Of a DNA stretch of 64,000 nt, positions 19,440-29,094 are shown piece by piece. The stretch comes from Roseospirillum parvum (GTDB taxonomy: Bacteria; Pseudomonadota; Alphaproteobacteria; Rhodospirillales; Rhodospirillaceae). Positions within the stretch are counted from its first letter, which is position 1. Each line of letters opens with the position of its first letter. The stretch is taken from positions 326,916-390,915 of the forward strand of contig NZ_FNCV01000003.1 in the NCBI RefSeq assembly GCF_900100455.1, read 5' to 3'. The translations under genes were made by a program, and so were the position numbers. The notes beneath the pieces were generated by a model. The model ran no database searches and was not told the DNA's origin. It saw only the letters and a list, made by a program, of their open reading frames with translations.

Positions 19440-19790
19440 GGATCTCGTGCTCCCGCTTCACTCTTGGATGCTATGCCCCCGGTTGGGCGTGGACCCGGAC
19501 CGAAACCCCGAAAATGGCGTCCCGCGCGCGGCGGCAACGCCATCCAGGGCCGCGGCCCGGCATGACATGATCCGTGGTTCGGTGCCCCAACCCCTGGCGC
19601 GGTCGATGGTCATCCCCCCGGACGACTGCCCGACCTTCCCCCGGTGCAAAAGCCCCTCCCCTCGGTTCGACGGCCCCCGGTCACCAGAGGACCCCCCGTC
19701 AAGAACCCGGAGGCGGTTTATGCTTAGGCCGCACTATCGCAGATCGCCGTGCGCCACGCAATCTTTCCGCGGCCGGGATCAACGCCATCC
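19440..19790. other. Non-coding gap between scpB and tatA
   Basis: About 350 nt with no credible gene on either strand. It should carry the tatA promoter, but no clear -35/-10 pair was found and no strong terminator follows scpB. Confidence 0.4.
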
Positions 19791-20483
19791 TCAGGCTTCG
19801 GGATCGTCCTCGGGATCGTCCTCTTCCTCCAGCGGCAGCTCGTCGGCCCGGGCGCCGTAGGCGGCGATGGCCGGGCGGCTGTCGAGCAGGCCGGCGGCGC
19901 GCAGATCCTCGATGCCCGGCAACTCGTCCAGCCCGCCCAGACCGAAGTGGTCGAGAAAGGAGTCACTGGTCCCCCAGGTCAGTGGCCGCCCGGGGCTCTG
20001 GCGGCGCCCCCGGGGGCCGATCCAGCCCGCCTCCAGGAGCACGTCCAGCGTCCCGCGTGACAGCGCCACGCCGCGGATTTCCTCGATCTCGGCCCGGGTC
20101 ACCGGCTGGTGGTAGGCGATGATGGCCAGCGTCTCGACGGCGGCCCGCGACAGCTTGCGGGTCTCGTTGCGGTGCTCGGTCAGGTAGGGCGCGAGATCGG
20201 GCGCGCTGCGGAAGGCATAGCCCTCGCCCAGCTTGACCAGGTGCACGCCGCGCCCCTGGTAGTCGGCGCGCAGGCTGTCCAGCACCTGACCCACGTCGCA
20301 GCCCCGGGGCAGGCGCTCGGCCAGCTCGCGCGGCGTCAGGGGACGCGGGGCGGCGAACAGCAAGGCCTCGGCGATGCGGGCATGGGGCCTCAGGTCGGCC
20401 CCCTCGGGCAGCGGCAGCAGGGCCGCCGGATCGTCGATGCCCGGCGCCGACTCCGGGGTTGGGCGGGTCTCGTCGGCGGTCAT
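19791..20483 (-). CDS. scpB: Segregation and condensation protein B
   Basis: Winged-helix partner of SMC and ScpA in chromosome condensation (230 aa). The first winged helix includes IAEALLFAAPRPLTPREL; the second carries LSRAAVETLAIIAYHQPVTR and IEEIRGVALSRGTLDVLLEA, followed by the signature TSDSFLDHFGLGGLDELP. The C-terminus is acidic (EEEDDPEDDPEA). The ATG at 20483 overlaps the scpA stop (ATGA), so the two are translationally coupled. Confidence 0.94.
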   Translation of the reverse strand: MTADETRPTPESAPGIDDPAALLPLPEGADLRPHARIAEALLFAAPRPLTPRELAERLPRGCDVGQVLDSLRADYQGRGVHLVKLGEGYAFRSAPDLAPYLTEHRNETRKLSRAAVETLAIIAYHQPVTRAEIEEIRGVALSRGTLDVLLEAGWIGPRGRRQSPGRPLTWGTSDSFLDHFGLGGLDELPGIEDLRAAGLLDSRPAIAAYGARADELPLEEEDDPEDDPEA

Positions 20484-21265
20484 TGGCGGGCCTCCTTCCT
20501 GCGGATCAGGATGGGGGCGAATCCCGGCCCCTCCTGATGCACCTCCAGCCGTCCGTCGCGGGCCAACTCCAGCACCGCCACGAAATGGGCGCTGACCGCC
20601 GAGCGCCACAGCAACGGCGAGCCGACCTCGGCCGGCAGCAGGGTTTCCAGGCGGGTCCACTCGGGGCAGTCGCCGAGCATCTGGCGCAGGCGGCGAATCG
20701 CCTCCTCCACCGAGTACAGGTCGAAGGCCTGGACTTCCAGGGTCTGCGTCTCGCGGCGGGCCCGGATGTCGCCATAGGCCCGCAACAGGTCGAACAGGCC
20801 GAGATCGTAGACCGGCGTGGCGATCAGCGCGATGCCTTCCGGCTGGCCGTTGGCGAACACCTCGCGGCCCAGGCGGGGCCGGGCCATCAGGTCGCGGCCG
20901 GCGCGCTGCATGGCCTCCAGCCGCTGCAACTGGAAGGCCAGGGCGGCGGCCATCTCGGCGCCGCTGGGCTCGGCCTCGGTGGTCTGCTCGACCGGCAGCA
21001 GAAGGCGCGACTTGAGGTAGGCCAGCCACGAGGCCATGACCAGATACTCGGCCGCCAACTCCAGGGCCAGACTGCGCGCCTGCTGGACGAAGGCCACGTA
21101 CTGCTCGGCCAACTGGAGGATGGAGATGCGAGCAAGGTCGACTTTCTGCTCGCGGGCCAGGGTCAGCAGCAGGTCGATGGGCCCCTCGAAACCGTCGATG
21201 TCGAGCACCAGATCGGTCAGCCGGGCGCTGTCCGGCGCCGCTCCCTCCTCGGCCCCCGTGACCAT
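20480..21265 (-). CDS. scpA: Segregation and condensation protein A
   Basis: Kleisin subunit of the bacterial SMC complex (261 aa). The N-terminal SMC-head-binding region reads DGFEGPIDLLLTLAREQKVD with ILQLAEQYVAFV and LAAEYLVMASWLAYLKSRLL; the C-terminal winged helix is around VSAHFVAVLELARDGRLEVH. Kleisin family features and the coupled scpB make the call firm. It starts 10 nt after the M50 peptidase gene. Confidence 0.94.
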   Translation of the reverse strand: MVTGAEEGAAPDSARLTDLVLDIDGFEGPIDLLLTLAREQKVDLARISILQLAEQYVAFVQQARSLALELAAEYLVMASWLAYLKSRLLLPVEQTTEAEPSGAEMAAALAFQLQRLEAMQRAGRDLMARPRLGREVFANGQPEGIALIATPVYDLGLFDLLRAYGDIRARRETQTLEVQAFDLYSVEEAIRRLRQMLGDCPEWTRLETLLPAEVGSPLLWRSAVSAHFVAVLELARDGRLEVHQEGPGFAPILIRRKEARQ

Positions 21266-21275
21266 CGCGCCCCCC

Positions 21276-21965
21276 TTACCAGCCGTGCCCGGTCAGCAGC
21301 ATCATCCCCTGCATCAGGGCGCGCACCACCGGCAGCACCACGGCCCCGACCGGGTTGATGTCCAGCCCCGCCGCCTCGCCGATCATCGGCAGCAGCAGCA
21401 GCGCCCCGATCAGGATGAAGATGCCGTAGCGCTCCAGCCGGGCCAGCGGCCGGGCCAGCCCGAGCGGCAACAGGCCAACCGCCACCCGGCCGCCATCCAG
21501 CGGCGGCAGCGGGATCATGTTGAACACCGCCAACACCAGATTGATGACCATGGCGTTGAACAGGTTGTCACCCAGCCATTTGGCGGCCTCCGGCGGAGCC
21601 AGGAACAGCAGGTGGGCGAGCAGACCGGCGATCAGGGCCATCAGCAGATTGCTCCCCGGCCCGGCGGCGGCGACCAGCACCATGTCGCGGCGCGGCTGGC
21701 GCAGGCGACGCGGGTCGATCGGCACCGGCTTGGCCCAGCCGAAGATGAACGGCGCCTTGGCCAGCACCAACAGGCCGGGCAGGATCACCGTGCCCATGGG
21801 ATCGACGTGGCGCAGCGGATTGGCCGAGATGCGGCCCAGCTTGTGGGCCGTGGGATCGCCCAGGCGCCAGGCCACGAAGCCGTGCGCCGCCTCGTGGAAG
21901 GTGATGGCCAGCAGCACCGGCAGCACCCAGGTGGAAACGACGTAAAGGTCGATCCCGTCGAACAT
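21276..21965 (-). CDS. Site-2 protease family (M50) membrane metalloprotease
   Basis: Polytopic zinc metalloprotease (229 aa) of the M50 family. The zinc-binding HExxH is inside the first helix pair (LAITFHEAAHGFVAWRLGD) and the third ligand motif follows as NMIPLPPLDGGRV, a variant of the NxxPxPxLDG signature. Four to five hydrophobic segments span the chain. This short type lacks PDZ and CBS domains and is a housekeeping rhomboid-like protein of unknown substrate. It is placed between nagZ and scpA, as in other alphaproteobacteria. Confidence 0.9.
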   Translation of the reverse strand: MFDGIDLYVVSTWVLPVLLAITFHEAAHGFVAWRLGDPTAHKLGRISANPLRHVDPMGTVILPGLLVLAKAPFIFGWAKPVPIDPRRLRQPRRDMVLVAAAGPGSNLLMALIAGLLAHLLFLAPPEAAKWLGDNLFNAMVINLVLAVFNMIPLPPLDGGRVAVGLLPLGLARPLARLERYGIFILIGALLLLPMIGEAAGLDINPVGAVVLPVVRALMQGMMLLTGHGW

Positions 21966-21997
21966 GCGGGGAGAAATCCTTTTGCGACCCGGCTGGT

Positions 21998-23014
21998 TCA
22001 GCCCAGCAGGGCGGTGAGTTCGGCCAGCCCGGCGGCGGCCTCGAACGGTTGCGACGTCGGCGGGTCGCCAAGCCGCGCCAACCGGGCCCGGGTGGCCGTC
22101 GACAGCGGCCCCGCCCCGGCGACCACGGCGGCCATTTCCCCGGCTTCGCCATTGCAGTGAAGGGCCAGGTCGCAGCCGGCGGCCAGACAGTCGGCGGCGC
22201 GTCGATCCAGCGGCCCGGCCAACGCCTTCATGGACAGATCGTCGCTGACCAGCAGATTGTCAAAGCCGATGTCGCCCCGGATGACCTGTTCGATGACCGT
22301 CGGCGAGACGGTGGCCGGCCGGGCCGGGTCCAGGTCCTCGTAAACCACATGGGCGGTCATCGCCAGCGGGCTGTCGGACAGGGCCCGGAAGGGCGCGAAG
22401 TCGTGCGCCGCGAGGTCGGCCAGCGGGGCCGCCACCCGGGGCAGGGCGAGATGGCTGTCGGCTTCGGCCCGGCCGTGCCCCGGCAGGTGCTTGATGACCG
22501 GCCACACGCCGCCGGCCAACATGCCGTCCATCACCGCCCGCCCCAGGGCGATGGCGGTGGCGGGGTCGGCGCCATGGGCCCGGTCGCCGATCACCTCGTG
22601 CGCCCCCGGGGCCGGCAGGTCGAGCACCGGGGTGCAGTCCACGTCGATGCCCAGGTCGGCCAACTCGGCGGCGATCAGCCGAGCATTCAGGAAGGCGGCG
22701 CGGACCCCGGCCTCGGGATCGCGGGCGTACAGCTCGACCAGCCGGGCGGCGGCCGGCGCGGCCCGCCAGTGGGGCGGTTTCAGGCGCTGCACCCGGCCGC
22801 CTTCCTGGTCGATGAACACCGGCGCCCGGCGGCCGACGATCTGGCGCAACTCGGCGACCAGGGCACGGACCTGATCCGGCGCCGCCACGTTGCGGGCGAA
22901 CAGGATGAAGCCGAAGGGATCGGCCTGGGCGAACAGGCGCCGCTCGTCGGCTGTCGGGGCAAGCCCCTTCAGCCCCAGAACGACCGCCCGGGGCGTTGGG
23001 GAGGTGTCGGGCAT
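21998..23014 (-). CDS. nagZ: Beta-N-acetylhexosaminidase NagZ
   Basis: Glycoside hydrolase family 3 enzyme (338 aa) that removes GlcNAc from anhydro-muropeptides during cell-wall recycling in the cytoplasm. Seen motifs: FIDQEGGRVQRLKPP, DLGIDVDCTPVLDLP, the catalytic loop VIKHLPGHGRAEADSHLALP with the His general acid/base, and the nucleophile region LLVSDDLSMKAL. Normal length for the family. It follows the SPOR-domain gene by 35 nt, so wall recycling and septal wall binding genes are adjacent. Confidence 0.94.
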   Translation of the reverse strand: MPDTSPTPRAVVLGLKGLAPTADERRLFAQADPFGFILFARNVAAPDQVRALVAELRQIVGRRAPVFIDQEGGRVQRLKPPHWRAAPAAARLVELYARDPEAGVRAAFLNARLIAAELADLGIDVDCTPVLDLPAPGAHEVIGDRAHGADPATAIALGRAVMDGMLAGGVWPVIKHLPGHGRAEADSHLALPRVAAPLADLAAHDFAPFRALSDSPLAMTAHVVYEDLDPARPATVSPTVIEQVIRGDIGFDNLLVSDDLSMKALAGPLDRRAADCLAAGCDLALHCNGEAGEMAAVVAGAGPLSTATRARLARLGDPPTSQPFEAAAGLAELTALLG

Positions 23015-23049
23015 GGCGGGATCCGGGTCGGCTCAGTTGTTGGCCACGA

Positions 23050-24018
23050 TCAGTTGTTGGCCACCACCAGACAGTCGACCTTGCGGCTCTTCAACTCGTC
23101 GCAGAGGGCGCTCGCCGCCGCCCGGGTGCTGAAGTGGCCCATGCGCAGACGGTACCAGACGCCCTTGTCCCCCAGATCGGCCCGCTCGACCACCGGGGTG
23201 AACGGGGTCAAGAGGTCGGCGTGGGCCTTCTTCAGGCGGGCCCATTCGGTTTCCGTGCGCACTTCCTCGCGCACCGAGGCCAACTGGACCAGGAAGCCCC
23301 CCTCGGCCGGCGGGGTCGCCGCCACCTGCGAGGCCGCCTGGGGGGGGGCCGCCGGCGCCGGCTCGGGCTGGCTGGCGGGTTCGGGCTGGGCCGGCGCCTC
23401 GGCCGCCGGGGCGGGCTGGGCGACGCCGCTTGCCACCGCCTCCGAGGCCGGAGCCCCGGCCGCCTGGGCCGCCTCGGTGGTCGCGGGCACGGCCACGCTG
23501 ACCTCGGGATCGGCCTCTGGCGCGGCGCTTTCCGCCTCTTCCGCCACCTCCGGAGCGGGCGGCGGGCGCGGCGTTTCGGGTGGTGGCAGAAGCTGCTCGG
23601 CCGCCCCCTCGCCCTCGGCCCCGCCCTCGACCCGCTCGTAGACCAGCTTGTCCTGGTTGGGCACCTCCATGCCACCGGGATCGGCCGGACGGGCCTTGTA
23701 GGGCACGTCCTCGGCCTGGATCAGGGGCACCGTGTCGGTGGGCGGCGGGGCGGTCATCTGGGTGTAGAGGTACCAGCCCCCGGCGGCGATCAGCACCAGG
23801 CCGATCAACGCCCCCAGCAGCAGGCCGCGCCGGGCGCCGCCGTCCCCCTCGTCGTCCAGGTCGTCGAGCAGCGGATCATCGTCGCCATCCAGATCGGCGG
23901 TCGCGCCGCGTGGCCGCCGCTCGGGCACGATGTCGAGGATTTCCCGTTCGATTTCCTCGAAGCTCAACGACTCATCGCCACCCCGCCCGGTGCCACGGGT
24001 CCGCTTGTCCTCGGCCAT
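23050..24018 (-). CDS. SPOR-domain membrane protein
   Basis: Bitopic protein (322 aa) expected at the division septum. A charged cytoplasmic N-terminus (about 1-85, with LSFEEIEREILDIVPERRPR) precedes one membrane helix (about 86-108, LLGALIGLVLIAAGGWYLYT). A long Ala/Pro/Glu linker follows, then a C-terminal SPOR domain (about 245-322: GGFLVQLASV, VWYRLRMGHFSTRAAASALC) that binds denuded peptidoglycan. The ATG at 24018 shares one base with the argS stop (TGATG). Same order argS-SPOR-nagZ-M50-scpA is seen in related genomes. Confidence 0.87.
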   Translation of the reverse strand: MAEDKRTRGTGRGGDESLSFEEIEREILDIVPERRPRGATADLDGDDDPLLDDLDDEGDGGARRGLLLGALIGLVLIAAGGWYLYTQMTAPPPTDTVPLIQAEDVPYKARPADPGGMEVPNQDKLVYERVEGGAEGEGAAEQLLPPPETPRPPPAPEVAEEAESAAPEADPEVSVAVPATTEAAQAAGAPASEAVASGVAQPAPAAEAPAQPEPASQPEPAPAAPPQAASQVAATPPAEGGFLVQLASVREEVRTETEWARLKKAHADLLTPFTPVVERADLGDKGVWYRLRMGHFSTRAAASALCDELKSRKVDCLVVANN

Positions 24019-25784
24019 CAACGCATCTCCTCGGCGGGGGTGACGTCAAACACCTGAAGCCCCGACGCTATCACCACCTGAACACCCTTCACAAGGGCGA
24101 GTCGGGCCAGCGACACGGGGCGGTCCTCGGCGATCAGGAAGCGCAGTTCGGTTTCATCGCGCCCCTTGTTCCACAACTGATGGAAGGCCGCGGCCAGATC
24201 ATAGAGGTAGAATGCCACCCGGTGCGGCTCGTGGGCCTCGGCGGCGGAGTCGATCAGGCGCGGCCAGCCGGCCAAAAGGCGGATCAGGGCCAATTCCTCG
24301 TCGGCCACCAGACGGTCCACATGGGCCATCAGTTCCTGGTCATCCGGGGCGCCGAACATCTCGGCCCCGTGGCGCAGCACCGAACAGGCCCGGGCGTGGG
24401 CGTACTGGACGTAGAATACCGGGTTGTCCTTCGACTGCTCGGTGACCCGGGCGTAGTCGAAGTCGAGCGTGGCGTCGTTCTTGCGGGTCAGCATGATGAA
24501 GCGGACCACGTCCTTGCCGACCCGGTCGACCACCTCGCGCAGGGTGACGAAGGTGCCGGCCCGCTTGGACATCTTCACCGGCTGGCCGTCCTCGAGCAGC
24601 TTGACCAACTGGCACAGCTTGACGTCGAGTTGCCCCGCGCCGCCGGTCACCGCCTCGACCGCCGCCGCGACCCGCTTCACGTAGCCGCCATGGTCGGCCC
24701 CCCAGACGTCGATCATGGTGGCGAAGCCACGGGCGAACTTGTCGGCGTGGTAGGCGATGTCGGAGGCGAAGTAGGTGTAGCTGCCATCCGACTTGAGGAT
24801 CGGCCGGTCGACCTCGTCGCCGAAGGCGGTGGCCCGGAACAGGGTCTGTTCGCGCGGCTCCCAGTCGTCCGGGCGCTTGCCCTTGGGCGGCTCCAGAATG
24901 CCGCGATAGATCAGATCGCGGCTCTTCAGGTCCTCGATGAAGGCCCCCACCCGACCGCTGTCGACCAGCCCGCGCTCCGAGGTGAAGACATCGTGGCGCA
25001 CCCCGAGCACCGCCAGATCGTCGCGGATCATCGCCATCATGGCCTCGATGGCGTAGGTGCGGATGGGGCCCAGCCACTCGGCCTCGGGCAGGTCGGCGTA
25101 GCGCTCGCCCGCCTCGGCGGCCAGGGCGCGGGCCGGAGCAACCAGATAGTCGCCGCCGTACTCGATCTCCCCGTCGGCCAGGGCCTGCGCCACCTGATCC
25201 GCCGAGACCTTGCCCAGGGCCTCGCGGTAGCGCCAGTGGAAGGCGCGGGCCAGGCTGTCCACCTGGGCTCCGGCGTCGTTGATGTAGTACTCCCGGGTCA
25301 CCTTGTAGCCGGCCTTGGCGAGCAGCCCGGCCAGCGCATCGCCGAACACCGCGCCCCGGGCGTGGCCCACATGCATCGGCCCGGTGGGATTGGCCGAGAC
25401 ATACTCCACGTTGACCGGCGCCCCGCCGCCCAGGTCGCTGTCGCCGTAGGCCGGGCCGACCGCCACCATGTGGGCCAACGCGCGCTGCCAGACCTCGGGC
25501 TTCAGACGCAGGTTGAGGAAGCCCGGCCCGGCCACCTCGACCGCCACCACCGACTCCCGGGCCCGCAGGCCCTCGGCCAGCGCCTCGGCGATGTCGCGCG
25601 GCTTCATCTTGGCCGGCTTGGCCAGCACCAGGGCGGCATTGGTGGCCACGTCGCCATGCGCCGGGTCGCGCGGCGGCTCGGCCGTGATCGGCTTGAGGTC
25701 GAGCCCCTCGGGCAGCACGCCGCGCCCCACCAGGGCCTCGACCTCTGCATGAATGATGGATTGAAAGTCTTTGAAGATGTTCAT
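24018..25784 (-). CDS. argS: Arginyl-tRNA synthetase
   Basis: Class I synthetase charging tRNA-Arg (588 aa). The N-terminal Add1 domain is followed by the HIGH-type signature in [20 protein letters not shown], the tRNA-binding core, the KMSKR-type loop in [19 protein letters not shown] (ArgRS often lacks a canonical form, here it is present), and a DALR anticodon-binding domain ending in [20 protein letters not shown]. Its start overlaps the dgt stop by 4 nt. Confidence 0.96.
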   Translation of the reverse strand: MNIFKDFQSIIHAEVEALVGRGVLPEGLDLKPITAEPPRDPAHGDVATNAALVLAKPAKMKPRDIAEALAEGLRARESVVAVEVAGPGFLNLRLKPEVWQRALAHMVAVGPAYGDSDLGGGAPVNVEYVSANPTGPMHVGHARGAVFGDALAGLLAKAGYKVTREYYINDAGAQVDSLARAFHWRYREALGKVSADQVAQALADGEIEYGGDYLVAPARALAAEAGERYADLPEAEWLGPIRTYAIEAMMAMIRDDLAVLGVRHDVFTSERGLVDSGRVGAFIEDLKSRDLIYRGILEPPKGKRPDDWEPREQTLFRATAFGDEVDRPILKSDGSYTYFASDIAYHADKFARGFATMIDVWGADHGGYVKRVAAAVEAVTGGAGQLDVKLCQLVKLLEDGQPVKMSKRAGTFVTLREVVDRVGKDVVRFIMLTRKNDATLDFDYARVTEQSKDNPVFYVQYAHARACSVLRHGAEMFGAPDDQELMAHVDRLVADEELALIRLLAGWPRLIDSAAEAHEPHRVAFYLYDLAAAFHQLWNKGRDETELRFLIAEDRPVSLARLALVKGVQVVIASGLQVFDVTPAEEMR

Positions 25785-26950
25785 GGTTTTACCGTGATGT
25801 CAAAAAGGCGGCGATGTTCGTCCATGGCGAAGCGGTCGGTCATGCCGGCGATGTAGTCGCAGACCACGCGGGCCGTCTCGGGGGCCTCCGGGGCCAGCCG
25901 GTCGCCCTGCCACGGACTGGGCAGCAGGCGCGGCTCGGCCAGGAACTGGTCGAACAGTTCATACACCACCCGGCGGGCCTTGCTGGTCATCCGGTTGACC
26001 CGGTGGTGGCGGTACATGTTGGGGAACAGGAACGCCTTGAAGGCCCGGTCGTTGGCCGCCATTTCCTCGGAAAAGGCGACCATCGGATGGCCGGCGGCGC
26101 GCACCTCGGCCGCCGAGGTGGGTTTGTCCCGCTCCAGCCGGCGGGTGGTTTCGGCGCACAGGTCACCGACCATGGCGCTGATCAGGCGGCGCACCGTCTC
26201 GTGGATCAGGCGCGAGCTTTCCAGCCCCGGATAGCGGCCCCGGACCTCGGCCAGGATGGGCGCCACCAGCGGCACCTCGGCCGCCGCCTCGATGTCGAAC
26301 AGGCCGGCCCGCAGGCCGTCGTCGATGTCGTGGGCGTTGTAGGCGATGTCGTCGGCCAGCGCCGCCACCTGGGCCTCCGGCCCGGCGAACGAGGCCAGTT
26401 CCAGCGGGTGCTCGCGATCATAGGCGACGATTTCCGGCGGCACCTCGACCCCGGGCTCGGCCAGCGGTCCGGTCAGCGGCCCGTTGTGCTTGACCAGCCC
26501 CTCCAGGGTTTCCCAGGTCAGGTTGAGGCCGTCGAACTCGGCGTAGCGGCGCTCCAGGGCGGTGACCAGGCGCAGCGACTGGCCGTTGTGGGAAAAGCCC
26601 CCGAAGGGCGCCATGCGCGCCTTCAGGGCGTCCTCGCCGGCGTGGCCGAAAGGGGCGTGCCCCAGGTCGTGGGCCAGGGCCAGGGCCTCGGCCAGATCCT
26701 CGTCGAGCCCCAGCACCCGGGCCACCGAGCGGGCGATCTGCGCCACCTCCAGGCTGTGGGTCAGCCGGGTGCGGTAGTTCTCGCCCTCGTGATAGACGAA
26801 CACCTGGGTCTTGTATTTCAGGCGGCGAAAGGCGGCGGCATGAATGATGCGGTCCCGGTCGCGCTGGAAGGGCGACCGGGGCGGGGCCTCGGGCTCGGCA
26901 TGGCGGCGGCCACGGGTGGCCGCGGGATCACTGGCGTAGGGGGCTCTCAT
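25781..26950 (-). CDS. dgt: Deoxyguanosinetriphosphate triphosphohydrolase-like protein
   Basis: HD-domain dNTPase (389 aa) of the Dgt/YfbR-like branch. The metal-binding HD residues are in [20 protein letters not shown] and [17 protein letters not shown]; the N-terminus carries [19 protein letters not shown] typical of the type-2 subfamily. It may hydrolyse dGTP or other dNTPs to the nucleoside and triphosphate. First gene of the dgt-argS-SPOR run, divergent from the Fe-S carrier gene. Confidence 0.92.
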   Translation of the reverse strand: MRAPYASDPAATRGRRHAEPEAPPRSPFQRDRDRIIHAAAFRRLKYKTQVFVYHEGENYRTRLTHSLEVAQIARSVARVLGLDEDLAEALALAHDLGHAPFGHAGEDALKARMAPFGGFSHNGQSLRLVTALERRYAEFDGLNLTWETLEGLVKHNGPLTGPLAEPGVEVPPEIVAYDREHPLELASFAGPEAQVAALADDIAYNAHDIDDGLRAGLFDIEAAAEVPLVAPILAEVRGRYPGLESSRLIHETVRRLISAMVGDLCAETTRRLERDKPTSAAEVRAAGHPMVAFSEEMAANDRAFKAFLFPNMYRHHRVNRMTSKARRVVYELFDQFLAEPRLLPSPWQGDRLAPEAPETARVVCDYIAGMTDRFAMDEHRRLFDITVKP

Positions 26951-27092
26951 GGCCGGCCGAAACTAGACCGCCGGCCTCGGCTTGGCAACGCCCGCCCTCT
27001 TGCCGGACCCGCGCCGGGGGCCCAGATCATGCCAAGTCGCCAACCGGCCCAGTTGCCAGCCGACCAGACCGCCAACCCCGGAGTCCGCCCCG

Positions 27093-27452
27093 ATGAGCCA
27101 GACCGCCCCCCCCAACACCGCCACCCCGAACCTGGGCCTGAGCCAGGCCGCCGCCCGACGGCTGACCGAAATCCTCGCCGCCGAGGGCAACCCCGGGCAG
27201 ATGCTGCGCATCACCGTGTCCGGCGGCGGCTGTTCGGGCTTCAAGTACGCCTTCGAGCTGTCGGCCGAGGTCGGGCCCGACGACAAGGTGTTCGAGCACC
27301 ACGGCGTGAAGGTGGTGACCGACAGCGCCTCGCTGGACATCCTCGACGGCTCGGAAATCGACTACAGCAACGACCTGATGGCCGCCGCCTTCACGGTCAG
27401 GAACCCCAACGCCACCGCCACCTGCGGCTGCGGCACCTCGTTCGCGGTCTGA
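27093..27452 (+). CDS. erpA: A-type iron-sulfur carrier (ErpA/IscA family)
   Basis: HesB/IscA-type carrier (119 aa) that delivers Fe-S clusters to apoproteins. The three cluster-ligating cysteines are present: one in SGGGCSGFKYAF and two in the C-terminal TCGCGTSFAV. The core begins LSQAAARRLTEIL. The ATG at 27093 is chosen; the extra upstream in-frame codons are Pro/Arg-rich and look untranslated. The longer N-terminal segment and position next to dgt (divergent) match the alphaproteobacterial ErpA type, but IscA cannot be ruled out. Confidence 0.88.
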   Translation: MSQTAPPNTATPNLGLSQAAARRLTEILAAEGNPGQMLRITVSGGGCSGFKYAFELSAEVGPDDKVFEHHGVKVVTDSASLDILDGSEIDYSNDLMAAAFTVRNPNATATCGCGTSFAV

Positions 27453-27468
27453 GTGCCACCAGGCTGCC

Positions 27469-28152
27469 TCACCAGTCGCTGCACAGGGCGCTGGTGGTGC
27501 GATAGTTCTCCGGGGTGTCGATGGTGGCGTTGCTGGCGTCTCGGTCGTTCTCGAAGGCCGCGAGGTAGGGCGCCATGCCGGTCTTCAGGCGCCCGACGAT
27601 GACATCGCCGGCCCGCGCCGGGTCGGCCACGATCACCGGGTTGAACCGCTTGAGTTGGCCGACCAGGGCGTTCCTGATGCGCCCACGGTGGCGGCTCAGC
27701 ACGGCCCGGTTGATCCGCACATGCTGGTTCTCGTGCTGAAGGGTGACGCTGTAGGCGCAACTGCCCTCGGCGTACTCGCGGGCCACGTAGATATCCATGG
27801 CGGTGTAGCCGAAGGTCGCCTCAAGCCGGGTCAGATAGACACAGGCCCCGCCGGCCGGGCGGTCGTACACCGAATACTGGACCTGATAGTCCATGCGGTG
27901 TTGGGCATGGGTCAGGCCGACCGTCCCGGCATGCTGGCGATAGTGGCCATGCAGCAGGCTGTCGATCTGGCGCCGGCTGTGGCTGCGCAGGTAGCGCGGC
28001 GCGGCCGAGACGATGTCGAAATCGAGCCGCACCGGCTCGGCCATCAAACGACAGCCTTTCCAGGTTTCCTCGGACAGCTCAAGGGCCTGCCCGGCCGTGG
28101 GGAGCAGGCCCAAGGCCAGGACCAGCAAGGCCGCGCCGATGCGCGCCGTCAT
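27469..28152 (-). CDS. Secreted DUF922-like Zn-dependent protease candidate
   Basis: A 227-aa protein with signal peptide (IGAALLVLALGLLPTAGQAL) and a central metalloprotease-like motif HENQHVRINRAVL (HExxH). Around it the order of elements (VYLTRLEATFGYTAMDIYV, then the helix with HENQH) resembles the DUF922 family of predicted secreted zinc proteases. Cysteines in GCRLMAE, GACVYL, GSCAYS and ALCSDW suggest disulfides. Peptidase activity is inferred from the motif only. The ATG at 28152 places the signal peptide at the N-terminus. Convergent with erpA, 16 nt apart. Confidence 0.65.
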   Translation of the reverse strand: MTARIGAALLVLALGLLPTAGQALELSEETWKGCRLMAEPVRLDFDIVSAAPRYLRSHSRRQIDSLLHGHYRQHAGTVGLTHAQHRMDYQVQYSVYDRPAGGACVYLTRLEATFGYTAMDIYVAREYAEGSCAYSVTLQHENQHVRINRAVLSRHRGRIRNALVGQLKRFNPVIVADPARAGDVIVGRLKTGMAPYLAAFENDRDASNATIDTPENYRTTSALCSDW

Positions 28153-28314
28153 CGCCGTCTCCCGTCCAGGAGTTGCCCCCCTCGCCCAAACGGTACTGTG
28201 CCGCGCCGCCCGCCGGGTGGCAAGACCGCGCACCGACAGCGGCGGAGGCTTGCCGCCCGGGCCGCCGACGCCCTACCCTGCCAACTCCACGTCACCTGAA
28301 CAGGGCCCCGCCTC

Positions 28315-29082
28315 GTGCTGACCGTCGCCAGTTTCAACGTCAATTCCATCAAGGCCCGCCTGCCCCGCCTGCTCGACTGGTTGGAGCGCCGCGCCCCCGA
28401 CGTGGCGGTGCTGCAGGAAACCAAGTGCACCGCCGACAGCTTCCCCCACCTCGAGATCGAGGCCGCCGGCTACCGGGCGGCGGTGGTCGGGCAGAAGACC
28501 TACAACGGCGTGGCCCTGCTGTCCCGCCTGCCTTTCGAGGTGAGTACCGAGGCCCTGCCCGGCGACGCGGCCGACACCCAGGCCCGCTACGTGGAAGCGG
28601 TGATCGACGGGCGGCTGCGGGTCGGCGGCCTGTACCTGCCCAACGGCAACCCCCTGGACAGCGACAAGTACACCTACAAGCTGGCCTGGATGGCGCGGCT
28701 GACGGCCCATGCCCAGGGGCTGGTGGGCGATCCCCTGCCGACCCTGCTGGGCGGCGACTACAACGTCATCCCGGGGCCGGAGGACGTGCACGACCCCGCC
28801 GCCTGGCGCGACGACGCGCTGTTCACCCTGCCCACCCGCAAGGCCTTCCGGGGGCTGCTGTTCCAGGGCTGGACCGACACCCTGGGCGGGGTCGGCCACC
28901 GCTATACCTTCTGGGACTACCAGCGCGGCGCCTGGTCGCGCGACCAGGGCATCCGCATCGATCACCTGTTGCTCAACCCGGCCGCCGCCGACCGCCTGGA
29001 AGAGGCCGGCATCGACCGCGACGAGCGCGGCCGCGACAAGGCCAGCGACCACGTTCCGGTGTGGTGCCGGCTGGCGCTGTGA
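28315..29082 (+). CDS. xthA: Exodeoxyribonuclease III
   Basis: AP endonuclease/3'-exonuclease of the EEP fold (255 aa), acting in base-excision repair. All catalytic elements are visible: ASFNVNSIKARLPRLLDWL, LQETKC (metal-binding Glu), YNGVALLSR, LLGGDYNVIPGPEDVHDP (Asp and Asn), and the C-terminal KASDHVPVWCRL with the catalytic Asp-His. Translation begins at GTG 28315; no ATG is available nearby. The gene is convergent with the hemerythrin-REC gene. Confidence 0.95.
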   Translation: MLTVASFNVNSIKARLPRLLDWLERRAPDVAVLQETKCTADSFPHLEIEAAGYRAAVVGQKTYNGVALLSRLPFEVSTEALPGDAADTQARYVEAVIDGRLRVGGLYLPNGNPLDSDKYTYKLAWMARLTAHAQGLVGDPLPTLLGGDYNVIPGPEDVHDPAAWRDDALFTLPTRKAFRGLLFQGWTDTLGGVGHRYTFWDYQRGAWSRDQGIRIDHLLLNPAAADRLEEAGIDRDERGRDKASDHVPVWCRLAL

Positions 29083-29094
29083 TCGCGCCCCGCC

